Part shown: positions 33,515 through 41,997 of the stretch, piece after piece
Layout of the letters: each line of letters opens with the position of its first letter
How positions within the stretch are numbered: position 1 is the stretch's first letter
Source: Rehaibacterium terrae
Lineage (GTDB): Bacteria > Pseudomonadota > Gammaproteobacteria > Xanthomonadales > Xanthomonadaceae
Reading direction: 5' to 3'
Assembly (NCBI RefSeq): GCF_014202935.1
Contig: NZ_JACHHX010000003.1
Location: 167,747 to 231,746, forward strand
Length of the DNA stretch: 64,000 nt
Position numbers and translations under genes: made by a program
The notes under the pieces: model-generated
The model's input: only the letters and a program-made list of their open reading frames with translations
Database searches by the model: none
Told to the model about the DNA's origin: nothing

Positions 33515-34117
33515 TCAAAGGGTGAAGTCTTCTTCCTCCGCCGCTTCGGGCCGGGCGGGGAGCTTGTGGGCGATGCCCTGATGGCAGTCGATACAGGTTT
33601 CGCCACTGACCTGCGCGTCCAGGTGCCTGGCGCGGGCGCGTGGTTTCTGTGTCTCCAGCGTCATCTGCATGGGGTCGTGACAGGCGCGGCATTCGCGCGA
33701 GTCGTTGGCCTTCATCGCCGCCCAGACCGACTCGGCCAAGCGGCCGCGGTGCGCCTCGAATTTTTCCGGGGTGTCGATGCGGCCAAGCAGGTGGCTCGGC
33801 ACTTCGACGAAGGTGGCCTTGATCTTGCGTGCCAGCTTGGGAACGAAGGCGCGCGGCACATGGCAGTCGGCGCAGGTGGCGCTCACGCCGCTGTTGTTGC
33901 GGTAATGCGGCGACTCGCGGTACTCGGCGTACACGAACTCGCGCATCTCGTGGCACGAGGTGCAGAATGGCATCGTGTTGGTGTATTCGACGAAGCCGGT
34001 GAACCCGGCCGCGAAGACGATCGCCGCGATGAAGCCCGCCCCCAGCAGCGTACCCGCCGCGACACCGGCGCTCGGCCGCCGCAACCATCGCCATAACCGT
34101 GAAATGCTGGCTCGCAT
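33515..34117 (-). CDS. NapC/NirT-family tetraheme cytochrome c (CymA-like quinol dehydrogenase)
   Basis: This inner-membrane tetraheme cytochrome oxidises quinol and passes electrons to periplasmic cytochromes. One N-terminal helix (GAGFIAAIVFAAGFTGFVEY, about residues 26-45) anchors a periplasmic domain with four CXXCH sites at C52, C82, C143 and C175. The 200-residue length and the MPFCTSCHEM motif directly after the anchor fit NapC/NirT and Shewanella CymA. The ATG at 34117 has GGGGAG upstream; the open frame runs further but without family features. It is the first gene of the four-gene cytochrome operon, behind an FNR-like promoter. Confidence 0.92.
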   Translation of the reverse strand: MRASISRLWRWLRRPSAGVAAGTLLGAGFIAAIVFAAGFTGFVEYTNTMPFCTSCHEMREFVYAEYRESPHYRNNSGVSATCADCHVPRAFVPKLARKIKATFVEVPSHLLGRIDTPEKFEAHRGRLAESVWAAMKANDSRECRACHDPMQMTLETQKPRARARHLDAQVSGETCIDCHQGIAHKLPARPEAAEEEDFTL

Positions 34118-34247
34118 GGCGCGCTCCCCATCGGCCACGACCCGTGATGCCTTGGCCCGTTGCGTGCGCATGCCGCCCCGCCGCGTTGCCCGGCGCATGC
34201 ACGCGCGTTGGCGGTGGCTGGGCCACCGCACCTGTCGCTGCGAGTGC

Positions 34248-34289
34248 ACTCTAGGCGCGGATGCCGCGCCCGTTTTTGACTTCGATCAA
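34248..34289 (-). promoter_or_regulatory. FNR-type box and -10 element of the cytochrome operon
   Basis: On the minus strand TTGAT-CGAA-GTCAA (34289-34276) matches the FNR consensus TTGATNNNNATCAA with one mismatch. It is followed after exactly 22 bases by TAGAGT (34253-34248), a four-of-six -10 match. That places the box centre 41.5 bases before the expected start near 34241, the class II activator position. The NapC-like gene begins about 125 bases downstream. This suggests induction under oxygen limitation. Confidence 0.65.
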
Positions 34290-34317
34290 GCCGGCGGGCA
34301 GTGGCGCCCCGGCGCGT

Positions 34318-35610
34318 TCATTGCGCCCCGGTCCGTGCCGGATCGCGGGCGCCGAACACGTTCAGACCCTTGAGCACGTTCAGCGCCTCGCGGACCGCAA
34401 AATCGACCTCCTCGCCGCCCGCATCGTCCGCCGGGACGCTGTCCTCCTCGTCACCGCGCAGGTGGCCGGGCAGGTCGCGCTCGCGCAGGCTGGGCGGGCG
34501 GGTGTCGGCGCGGCGCTCGTAGTCGTCGGCCAGGACGATGTCGGGCTTGATGCCGGCGGCCTGGATCGAGCGGCCGCTGGGGGTGTAATAGCGCGCGGTG
34601 GTGAGCTTGATCGAGTCGCCGTTGTCCAGCGGCAGCACGGTCTGCACCGAGCCCTTGCCGAAGCTGCGGCTGCCCATCACCAGCGCGCGGCGGTGGTCGC
34701 GCAGGGCGCCGGCGAGCACTTCCGCGGCCGAGGCGGTGCCGCTGTCGATCAATGCCACGATCGGCGCACCGGCCAGCAGGTCGCCCGGGGTGGCCCTGAA
34801 CTCGCTGGCCGAGAACGGCAGGCGGCCCTTGGTGGAAACGATCACGCCGGTGTCGAGGAAGGCATCCGCGGCCTCGATGGCGGCGTTGAGCAGGCCGCCC
34901 GGGTTGCTGCGCAGGTCGAGCACCAGGCCGTGCAACGGCGCGTTCTTGGCGAGCTCGCGCAGGCGCTTGCGCAGATCCGGGCCGGTGTCGCTCTGGAAGG
35001 TGCTGATGCGCAGATAGCCGTAGCCGGGTTCGAGCAGGCGGGCACGGACGCTGGTGATGCGGATGGTCTCGCGCGTCACCGCCACGTCCAGCGGTGCGGG
35101 CTGGCCCTCGCGCAGTACGGTCAGGGTGACCGTGGTGCCGGGCTCGCCGCGCAGGATGGCGACGGCGGCTTCGACGCTGTCGGCCTCGATCGGGCGGCCA
35201 TCGATGGCGGTGATGATGTCGCCGGGGCGCATCCCGGCGCGCGCCGCCGGGGTGTCGTCGATCGGCGCGATCACCAGCAGGCTGCGGTCGGGCTGCTGCA
35301 CCAGCTCCAGGCCGATGCCGTCGTAGGCGCCGGTGGCTGCCTCGTTCAGGCTCTGGGTCTGCTCGGCGTCGAGGTAGGCGCTGTGCGGGTCGAGATCGGT
35401 GAGCAGGCCACGGATCGCCGCCTGCATCAACCGCTCGTCGCTGACCTCGTCGACATAGGCCTGCTTGACGGTGCGGAACACCGACACGTAGCGCTTGATT
35501 TCCTCCAGCGGCACGGCCTCGGCCGGCGGCGCCATCTCCGGCGGCTCCTGGGCCAGGGCGGGCGCGGGGAAGGACAGCGGGAGCAGCAGGCAGAGCGCGC
35601 GTTTGTTCAT
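34318..35610 (-). CDS. ctpA: S41-family carboxy-terminal processing peptidase CtpA
   Basis: This 430-residue periplasmic serine peptidase (S41A) processes or degrades envelope proteins. A signal peptide (LCLLLPLSFPAPALA) is followed by a short N-terminal helical domain, a PDZ domain (about residues 95-180) and the catalytic core. The Ser-Lys dyad sits in DSGTASAAEVLAG and RSFGKGSVQ. It lacks the DUF3340 tail of Prc. It follows envC, 107 bases downstream, within the gpmI-envC-ctpA set. Related CtpA proteins act in cell-wall hydrolase turnover, so a link to EnvC is plausible. Start at 35610. Confidence 0.93.
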   Translation of the reverse strand: MNKRALCLLLPLSFPAPALAQEPPEMAPPAEAVPLEEIKRYVSVFRTVKQAYVDEVSDERLMQAAIRGLLTDLDPHSAYLDAEQTQSLNEAATGAYDGIGLELVQQPDRSLLVIAPIDDTPAARAGMRPGDIITAIDGRPIEADSVEAAVAILRGEPGTTVTLTVLREGQPAPLDVAVTRETIRITSVRARLLEPGYGYLRISTFQSDTGPDLRKRLRELAKNAPLHGLVLDLRSNPGGLLNAAIEAADAFLDTGVIVSTKGRLPFSASEFRATPGDLLAGAPIVALIDSGTASAAEVLAGALRDHRRALVMGSRSFGKGSVQTVLPLDNGDSIKLTTARYYTPSGRSIQAAGIKPDIVLADDYERRADTRPPSLRERDLPGHLRGDEEDSVPADDAGGEEVDFAVREALNVLKGLNVFGARDPARTGAQ

Positions 35611-35654
35611 GCGGTCGATTATGTGGCGCGGGTCCGGGGGATGCCAGACGCAGG

Positions 35655-35694
35655 CCGGGATTCGGGAAAAAGCATCACAGTCCCGTCATCCCGG
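35655..35694 (+). repeat. Dispersed intergenic repeat, copy B
   Basis: A CCGGGAT/TCGGGAA heptamer run is followed by GGGAAAAAGCATCACAG and CGTCATCCCGG. The 17-base block differs by one base from copies A and C. The expected hairpin core is degenerate here, replaced by more CCGG heptamers. It lies between envC and ctpA. Confidence 0.7.
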
Positions 35695-35717
35695 TCCCCG
35701 GTTTCCGGCTCCCGGCC

Positions 35718-36884
35718 CTACCGCCGCTGCAGCCAGTTGCGCGGGTCCACCGGCTTGCTGTTCTGGCGCAGCTCGAAGTACAGCGCGGCACGGCCCTGGC
35801 CGCCGGAGCTGCCGACGCTGGCGAGCGGGTCGCCGGCGCGCACCCAGTCGCCGGCATCGCGGAGCAGGGCGTCGTTGTGGGCGTACAGGCTCATCCAGCC
35901 GTCGCCGTGGTCGACGATCACGATCAGGCCGTAGCCCTTGAGCCAGTCGGCGAAGGCGACCCGGCCGTGCGAAATCGCCCGCACCTCGGCGCCGGCGGTG
36001 CCGGCGATCAGCCAGCCTTCCGAGGCACGGCCGTCCGGCAGTTTGCCGCCGAAGCCGGTCAGCAGCGCACCGGACAGCGGCCACGGCAGCGTGCCGCGGC
36101 GCTGGGCGAAGGGGCGGCCGTCCTCGATCTGGCGCGGCACGTCGGCGAGCGCGTCGCGCAGGCGTTCGAGCAGCTGCACCAGCGCCTTCTCGTCGCGGCC
36201 GAGCGCGGCGATGCGGGCAGCGGAGTCCTTGTGGCGGGCGTCGAGTTCGGCCACGAGCGCGCGGCGCTGCGCGCGCTGGTCCTCCAGCTCGGCCAGCTGG
36301 CGCTGCTGCGCGTCGCGGGTGGCGAGCAGATCGGCGCGCTTGTCCTCGACCTGCTTCGCCAGGTCGGCCAGCGCCTGCAGTTCGTCGAGCAGACCGCGGA
36401 TGCGTTCGCTGCGGTCGGCCTGCAGGTACCGGTGATAGGCCATCACGCGGGCGAGGTCGGCGACCCGGTCCTGCGCCAGCAGCAGTTTGAGCTGCTCGTG
36501 GCGGCCGAGCGCATAGGCCGAGCGCATGAGCGCCGCCAGCGTCTCGCGCTGGCTGGACAGGCGCTGTTCGAGCGTCGCCTTGTCGCGCTCGAGCCTGGCC
36601 AGTTCGGCCTCCCGGGTGGCGATGCCGGCCTCGGTCTGGCGCAACGCGCGCGCCGCCGCGCCGACCTGCTGGTCGGCCTCGCGCACCGCGCGCGCCGCCT
36701 CACCGCGTTCGCCCTCGAGTTGGCGTTGCTGCTGGGTGAGCGTGCGGATCTGCGTGCGTACCTGTTCGAGTTTCTGCGCGGCTTCGGTTTCCTGACGCTT
36801 GCGCTGCGCGGGGTCCTGCGCCCCGGCGGCCGGGAGGCCGTGCAGGGCGAGCAGCAGGACGAGCAGGACGCGGCGAGGGGTCAT
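35718..36884 (-). CDS. envC: Murein hydrolase activator EnvC
   Basis: EnvC activates the division amidases AmiA/AmiB in the periplasm. The 388-residue protein has a signal peptide (VLLVLLLALHGLPAAGAQ), a long coiled coil (about residues 25-235, rich in Gln, Arg and Glu) and a C-terminal LytM/M23 domain (about 285-388, ending GRAALYFELRQNSKPVDPRNWL). The active-site pattern looks degenerate, as expected for EnvC: the usual HxH is replaced by YFELR and the N-terminal HxxxD pair is not seen. It follows gpmI, the order conserved in many gammaproteobacteria. Confidence 0.93.
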   Translation of the reverse strand: MTPRRVLLVLLLALHGLPAAGAQDPAQRKRQETEAAQKLEQVRTQIRTLTQQQRQLEGERGEAARAVREADQQVGAAARALRQTEAGIATREAELARLERDKATLEQRLSSQRETLAALMRSAYALGRHEQLKLLLAQDRVADLARVMAYHRYLQADRSERIRGLLDELQALADLAKQVEDKRADLLATRDAQQRQLAELEDQRAQRRALVAELDARHKDSAARIAALGRDEKALVQLLERLRDALADVPRQIEDGRPFAQRRGTLPWPLSGALLTGFGGKLPDGRASEGWLIAGTAGAEVRAISHGRVAFADWLKGYGLIVIVDHGDGWMSLYAHNDALLRDAGDWVRAGDPLASVGSSGGQGRAALYFELRQNSKPVDPRNWLQRR

Positions 36885-36901
36885 GTCAGGGGGGCGGCAG
36901 T

Positions 36902-36950
36902 CGGGAAGCGGGAAAGAGCATCACAGACTCGTCATCGCGGCGAAAGCCGG
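36902..36950 (+). repeat. Dispersed intergenic repeat, copy C
   Basis: Reads CGGGAAG, GGGAAAGAGCATCACAG, CGTCATC and then GGCGAAAGCCGG, whose ends can pair as a hairpin. Further CGGGANN heptamers on the minus strand lie at 37025-37050. It fills the 167-base gap between gpmI and envC. Confidence 0.75.
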
Positions 36951-37051
36951 TCTGGCGGCTGGCAGGGGTGCGTCATGCCTCCGGCCCTGGGGTGGGGCCT
37001 TGCGGGACAGGCTGCACGCTTCTTCCGATTTCCGATTCCCGAGTCCCGGCT

Positions 37052-38587
37052 TCACTCCAACACCACCAGCGACTCGCCCGTCATCTCCGCCGGCTTGGGC
37101 AGGCCGAGCAGGTGCAGCACGGTGGGGGCGATGTCGCGCAGTGCGCCGCCGGCGCGCAGCGTGGCGGGGCGGCCGAGGTAGACGAACGGCACCGGGCCGA
37201 CGGTGTGGGCGGTGTGCGGCTGGCCGGTGGCGGGGTCGCGCATCATCTCGATGTTGCCGTGGTCGGCGGTGACCAGCATCTCGCCGCCGACCGCCTCGAT
37301 CGCGGCGCGCAGTTGTCCCAGCGCGTCGTCCACGGCGCGCACCGCGCGGATCGCCGCCTGCATGTCGCCGCTGTGGCCGACCATGTCGGGGTTGGCGATG
37401 TTGCAGACGATGAAGTCGAAACGCCGCGCGCGGATCGCCTCGACCAGCTTCGCGGTCACTTCCGGACAGCTCATCTCCGGCTTCAGGTCGTAGGTGGCGA
37501 CCTTGGGGCTGGGCACCAGGATGCGCTCCTCGCCAGGCAGCTGCCGCTCGCGGCCGCCGGAGAAGAAGAAGGTGACGTGCGCGTATTTCTCGGTCTCGGC
37601 GATGCGCAGCTGGGTCAGGCCGTGCGCCGCGAGCACGTCGCCGAGCGTGTTGCGCAGATCCTCGGGCGGGAAGGCGACCGGCGCCGGCAGCTTCGCGTCA
37701 TACTCGGTCAGGCAGACGAAGCGGGACAGCGCGATCGGGCGCGGGCGGGCGAAGCCGTCGAAGTCCGGCTTCACGAACGCTGCCGTCATCTGCCGTGCGC
37801 GGTCGGCGCGGAAGTTCATGAACACCACCGCGTCGCCGTCGCGCATCGGCGCGCCGCCGGCGATCACGGTCGGCTTGACGAATTCGTCGTTCTCGCCGCG
37901 GGCGTAGGCGGCATCGAGCGCGGCCAGCGCATCGGTGGCGGCGAACTCGGCCTCGCCCTCGGCGATGGCGCGATAGGCGGCCTCGACGCGGTCCCAGCGC
38001 TGGTCGCGGTCCATCGCGTAGTAGCGGCCGATGACGCTGGCGATGCGGGCGTTGCCCAGTTCCTCGCACTTGGCCTGCAAGGCGCGCAGGCTGGGCCCGG
38101 CCGAGCGCGGCGGCATGTCGCGGCCGTCGAGGAAGGCGTGCACGGCGACGCGCTCGACGCCCTGCCGCTTCGCCAGTTCCAGCATCGCGAGGATGTGCGC
38201 CTCGTGGCTGTGCACGCCGCCGGGCGAGAGCAGGCCGAACAGATGCAGGGTGCCGCCGGCCCGCTTCGCCGCCTCGCAGGCGGCGACCAGCTCGGCGTTG
38301 GCGAAGAAGCTGCCGTCCTCGATCGCCGCGTCGATGCGGGTGAGGTCCTGGTAGACGATGCGGCCGGCGCCGATGTTCATGTGGCCGACTTCGGAATTGC
38401 CCATCTGCCCGTCCGGCAGGCCGACGAACCGGCCTTCGGTGTGCACCAGCGTGTGCGGGCAGTCGGCCAGCAGGCGCCGCCAGTGTGGCGGATCGGCCTG
38501 AGCGATGGCGTTGTCGGTGGGATCCTCGCGATGGCCCCAGCCATCCAGGATCAGCAGCAGCACGGGCTTGGGTCGGGTCACGGTCAT
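37052..38587 (-). CDS. gpmI: 2,3-bisphosphoglycerate-independent phosphoglycerate mutase
   Basis: GpmI interconverts 3- and 2-phosphoglycerate in glycolysis, using two Mn2+ and a phosphoserine intermediate. The 511-residue protein belongs to the alkaline-phosphatase superfamily: Asp15 in LILDGWG binds metal and Ser65 in [12 protein letters not shown] is the nucleophile. The C-terminal metal site is seen in [13 protein letters not shown] and [10 protein letters not shown]. Length matches E. coli GpmI (514). It heads gpmI-envC-ctpA; a TACAAT hexamer on the minus strand (38633-38628) may be its -10. Confidence 0.97.
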   Translation of the reverse strand: MTVTRPKPVLLLILDGWGHREDPTDNAIAQADPPHWRRLLADCPHTLVHTEGRFVGLPDGQMGNSEVGHMNIGAGRIVYQDLTRIDAAIEDGSFFANAELVAACEAAKRAGGTLHLFGLLSPGGVHSHEAHILAMLELAKRQGVERVAVHAFLDGRDMPPRSAGPSLRALQAKCEELGNARIASVIGRYYAMDRDQRWDRVEAAYRAIAEGEAEFAATDALAALDAAYARGENDEFVKPTVIAGGAPMRDGDAVVFMNFRADRARQMTAAFVKPDFDGFARPRPIALSRFVCLTEYDAKLPAPVAFPPEDLRNTLGDVLAAHGLTQLRIAETEKYAHVTFFFSGGRERQLPGEERILVPSPKVATYDLKPEMSCPEVTAKLVEAIRARRFDFIVCNIANPDMVGHSGDMQAAIRAVRAVDDALGQLRAAIEAVGGEMLVTADHGNIEMMRDPATGQPHTAHTVGPVPFVYLGRPATLRAGGALRDIAPTVLHLLGLPKPAEMTGESLVVLE

Positions 38588-38709
38588 CCGGGTCTTCCGG
38601 CACGGGCCGGTGAAGTCGAAAAAAAGGATTGTATCGGAGCCGTTTAAACCGTCGCCGTGACGTCGGCATCGAAGTTCCGGACCGCCACCACCACCCGGAG
38701 GGACACCCG

Positions 38710-39372
38710 ATGAAACGCATCCTGCTCGCCCTGGCCCTGACCGTCGCCTGTGGCAGCGTCGCCGCCCAGGAGAACATCAGTCGCTTGAACGGCGCCATCA
38801 CCGCCGAGGCCGGAAAGCACTACGGCAAGCTGGACACCGTCAACGGCGGCATCCGCATCCGCGCCGGCGCGGTCGTGCGTTCGGCCGAGACCGTCAATGG
38901 CGGCATCACCGTCGACGACGAGGCCCAGGCCGGCGCGCTGGAGACGGTCAACGGCGGCATCCGCCTGGGCGAGCGCGTGCAGGTCGCCGGCAATGTCGCC
39001 ACCGTCAACGGCGGCGTGCGGATCGACCGCAACAGCCGCGTCGACGGCGAGGTGCGCACCGTCAATGGCCGCATCGAGATGGAGGCGACCGAGGTCGGTG
39101 GCGGACTGGAAACCGTCAACGGCGATGTCACGGTCGGCACCGGCTCGACCGTGCGTGGCGGGCTGACGGTGCGCAAGCCGAGCGGCAGCGGCTTCCGCTG
39201 GAACCTGTTCGGCGGCCAGTCGCGCGACCCGCGCATCGTGATCGGCCCCGGCGCCAGCGTGCTCGGCGAGCTGGTGTTCGAGCGCGAGGTCGAGCTGTTC
39301 GTCCACGAAACCGCTAAGATCGGCAACGTCAGCGGCGCCAGCCCGCGCCGCTTCTCCGGCGATATGCCATAA
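38710..39372 (+). CDS. Secreted TVNG-repeat solenoid protein, function unknown
   Basis: A 220-residue secreted protein with a signal peptide ([17 protein letters not shown]). It is dominated by a regular 18-19-residue repeat carrying TVNG(G): copies begin at residues 43, 61, 79, 98, 117 and 135, with a degenerate RLNG at 25. Such short turns with a conserved Asn-Gly and alternating Val/Ile predict a parallel beta-helix, resembling bactofilin-like or adhesin-type solenoids. After the repeats come a basic linker and a short second beta region. GGAGGG precedes the ATG. It is not clearly coexpressed with the M28 peptidase gene, 72 bases downstream. No enzyme motif is seen. Confidence 0.75.
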   Translation: MKRILLALALTVACGSVAAQENISRLNGAITAEAGKHYGKLDTVNGGIRIRAGAVVRSAETVNGGITVDDEAQAGALETVNGGIRLGERVQVAGNVATVNGGVRIDRNSRVDGEVRTVNGRIEMEATEVGGGLETVNGDVTVGTGSTVRGGLTVRKPSGSGFRWNLFGGQSRDPRIVIGPGASVLGELVFEREVELFVHETAKIGNVSGASPRRFSGDMP

Positions 39373-39444
39373 GTCCCGCGCCCGCGGCCGCGGGTTGTGG
39401 ATAGAATCCGGGGTTCCCACGTCCGCGCTGGAGACCCCCGGATC

Positions 39445-41157
39445 ATGCAACGCAGCCTGCTCGCCCTCGCCGTCGCCAGCCTCGCGCTGGCCGGCTGCTC
39501 GAAAGAAGACGCGCCGCCGCCGGCCGCCGAGGCGCCCGCGGTATCGCACGTGGCGCCACCGCCGGTCACCGACCACAGCTTCGGCCCGGAGATCTCGGCC
39601 GAGGATTTCGCCGCCCACGTGCAGACCCTGGCCTCCGACGAGTTCGAGGGCCGCGCCCCGGGCGGCCCCGGCGAGCGCAAGACGATCGAGTACATCCAGG
39701 GCCACTTCGAGCGCCTGGGCCTGCAGCCCGGCAACGGCGACAGCTGGCTGCAGGCGGTGCCGATGGTGGAAACCACCGCCGCACCGGACACCTCGCTGAC
39801 CCTGCACCTGGGTGACGAGGCCCGCGCGCTGGTGTTCGGCAAGGAGATGGTGATCGGCACCCGTACCGGGCAGCCGGAGGTGGTGCTCGACCACAGCGAG
39901 CTGGTCTTCGTCGGCTACGGTGTGCATGCGCCGGAGCTGGGCTGGAACGATTACGAGGGCCTCGACGTCAAGGGCAAGACGGTGGTCATGTTCGTCAACG
40001 ACCCCGGCTTCCACACCGGCGACGAGAGCCTGTTCGAAGGCCGCCGCATGACCTACTACGGCCGCTGGACCTACAAGTTCGAGGAGGCCGCGCGCCAGGG
40101 CGCCACCGGCGCGCTGATCGTCCACGACGACGCCGGCGCCGGTTACGGCTGGGGCGTGGTCGAGAACAGCTGGACCGGCCCGCAGTTCGATCTGCCGACC
40201 AGCGTCGATCCCGAGCCGCGCCTCCCGCTGCAGGGCTGGATCACCCAGGAGGTGGCACAGGCGCTGTTCGCCCATGCCGGTCTCGATCTGCGGGCGCAGT
40301 ACCAGGCTGCCACGCAGCGCGGTTTCAAGTCCGTGCCGCTGAACGCCGCGATCAGCACCACGCTGCGCAGCAGCACCCGCGAGGCGGTGTCGAACAACGT
40401 GCTCGGCCTGCTGCCCGGCCGCACCCGCCCGGACGAGGTTGTCATCTACATGGCGCACTGGGACCACCTGGGCCGCAGCTTCGGCGGCGTCGGCGACCGC
40501 ATCTTCAACGGCGCGGTGGACAACGCCACCGGCGTGGCCGGCATCCTGGAGATCGCCGAGATGTTCGCCACCCAGCCGGCGCCGGAGCGCTCGGTGCTGT
40601 TCCTGGCGGTGACACTGGAGGAGTCCGGCCTGCTCGGCTCCAAGTACTACGCCTCCAATCCGGTGATCCCGCTGCACAAGACCGTGGCCACGATCAACAT
40701 CGATGCCATCCAGCCGATCGGCCCGACCCGCGATTTCGTCGTGGTCGGCAAGGGCAGCTCGGAGCTGGAGGACATCCTCGCGCCGATCGCCGCCGCGCAG
40801 GGTCGCGTGCTGGTCGAGGAGAGCCAGCCGGAAGTCGGCATGTATTTCCGCTCCGACCACTTCAACTTCGCCAAGGCCGGCGTGCCCTCGCTCTACGCCA
40901 AGGGCGGCGTCGACCACCGCGAGCACGGCCGCGAGTACGGCATGGAGCTGGTGCGCGACTACACCGCCAACCGCTACCACAAGCCCGGCGACCACTTCGA
41001 CCCGAACTGGGACCTGCGCGGCATCGTCGACGACCTCGACGCGCTCTATCAGGTCGGCCGCGAGCTCGTGACCTCCGACCGCTGGCCCGAGTGGTACGAG
41101 GGCAACCCCTTCCGCGCCGCCCGCGAGGCGTCGATGCGAGACGCCGGCGCGAACTGA
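39445..41157 (+). CDS. M28-family metallopeptidase lipoprotein with PA domain
   Basis: A 570-residue zinc aminopeptidase of the M28 family anchored as a lipoprotein (LALAVASLALAGCSKE). A protease-associated (PA) domain (about residues 150-260, VFVGYGVHAPELGWNDYEGL) precedes the catalytic domain. The zinc ligands appear in YMAHWDHLGR (His338), NGAVDNATGV (Asp), LEESGLLGSKYY (Glu pair) and NIDAIQ (Asp). Relatives cleave dipeptides or N-terminal residues of extracellular peptides. It is followed by a strong terminator. Confidence 0.92.
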   Translation: MQRSLLALAVASLALAGCSKEDAPPPAAEAPAVSHVAPPPVTDHSFGPEISAEDFAAHVQTLASDEFEGRAPGGPGERKTIEYIQGHFERLGLQPGNGDSWLQAVPMVETTAAPDTSLTLHLGDEARALVFGKEMVIGTRTGQPEVVLDHSELVFVGYGVHAPELGWNDYEGLDVKGKTVVMFVNDPGFHTGDESLFEGRRMTYYGRWTYKFEEAARQGATGALIVHDDAGAGYGWGVVENSWTGPQFDLPTSVDPEPRLPLQGWITQEVAQALFAHAGLDLRAQYQAATQRGFKSVPLNAAISTTLRSSTREAVSNNVLGLLPGRTRPDEVVIYMAHWDHLGRSFGGVGDRIFNGAVDNATGVAGILEIAEMFATQPAPERSVLFLAVTLEESGLLGSKYYASNPVIPLHKTVATINIDAIQPIGPTRDFVVVGKGSSELEDILAPIAAAQGRVLVEESQPEVGMYFRSDHFNFAKAGVPSLYAKGGVDHREHGREYGMELVRDYTANRYHKPGDHFDPNWDLRGIVDDLDALYQVGRELVTSDRWPEWYEGNPFRAAREASMRDAGAN

Positions 41158-41176
41158 TCGCGCCATCGCGATGACG

Positions 41177-41206
41177 CGAAAACGGCGCCTCCGGGCGCCG
41201 TTTTCG
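41177..41206 (+). terminator. Intrinsic terminator after the M28 peptidase gene
   Basis: A 13-base-pair stem (CGAAAACGGCGCC with GGCGCCGTTTTCG) around a TCCG loop, starting 20 bases after the stop. The second arm includes TTTT. This is the clearest intrinsic terminator in the window. Confidence 0.9.
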
Positions 41207-41292
41207 TTGCCGGTCGCGTGGCCACGCTCACCCGCGATTCATGGCCGCGTTCCGAGACTGGCCCGCGACACGCCAGTCCGAGGGAGCCCGCC

Positions 41293-41712
41293 ATGCGCGC
41301 CATCGCCGCGACCGCCCTGGTCGCGTTGTCCGCCGCCGCCTGTTCGCCCGCCTCGCAGGACGGCGCGGCGCCGCGAGACGGCGGGCCCACGTCCGCGGAC
41401 CCGGCACCCGGCTTCCGCGCCATCGGCCAGGAGCCCGGCTGGCTAGCCGAAGTCGCACGCGGCGACGCGCCCGCCATCCGCCTGCTGCTCGACTATGGCG
41501 AGCGCCGCCTGACGCTGCCGCGGAGCACAGCCTTCGATGAGGATGGCAACCGCAGCTTCGGTTACCGCGGCATGGCCGATGGCCTGGCGGTCGAGTTGCG
41601 CATCCACCGCGAAACCTGCCACGACACGATGAGCGGCGAGGCCTTCGAGACCCGCGTCGAACTGCGCGTCGGCGAGGAGCGCTTCGACGGCTGCGGCATG
41701 TTCCTGCCCTGA
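41293..41712 (+). CDS. Small COG3650-like lipoprotein
   Basis: A 139-residue secreted protein with a lipoprotein signal (ATALVALSAAACSPAS, acylated Cys near residue 17). The mature part has the FRAIGQEPGWLAEV opening and MSGEAFETRVELRVGEERFDGCG ending of the COG3650 family, whose members sometimes contain or neighbour heat-shock or lysozyme-inhibitor-like domains. The function is unknown. The ATG at 41293 was chosen because the signal peptide starts there. Confidence 0.7.
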   Translation: MRAIAATALVALSAAACSPASQDGAAPRDGGPTSADPAPGFRAIGQEPGWLAEVARGDAPAIRLLLDYGERRLTLPRSTAFDEDGNRSFGYRGMADGLAVELRIHRETCHDTMSGEAFETRVELRVGEERFDGCGMFLP

Positions 41713-41796
41713 CGCGGCATGTCGATGCCGTCCTTGCGGGCAACGCGCGCGAGTGGCCGGTCGCCGGCAGGCTGACGGAGGCATCGGGCAAGGTCT

Positions 41797-41846
41797 GGAC
41801 AAGTCCATCCTGGACTTGTCCGGCCGCTGCGCGACACGCAGCGGCC
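41797..41846. terminator. Two back-to-back hairpins between convergent genes
   Basis: GGACAAGTCC/GGACTTGTCC (41797-41821, loop ATCCT) is directly followed by GGCCGCTGCG/CGCAGCGGCC (41822-41846, loop CGACA). Each stem has ten perfect base pairs with no gap between them. They lie between the lipoprotein gene and the convergent hydrolase gene, so they may end both transcripts. There is no T-run. The rest of the gap shows nothing else. Confidence 0.55.
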
Positions 41847-41997
41847 CAACACGCCATCCATCACGCGCGGCAGCGCGACTCGATCGGCGTTGTCTCGACC
41901 CGAAGGCCGGCGCGTTCGCGACGAACCGCCCCCTGCACGACCACCGCGTCAGGATTCGCCCGGACACGACCGTCCGGGCGGTAGCGAGCACCCGCGC

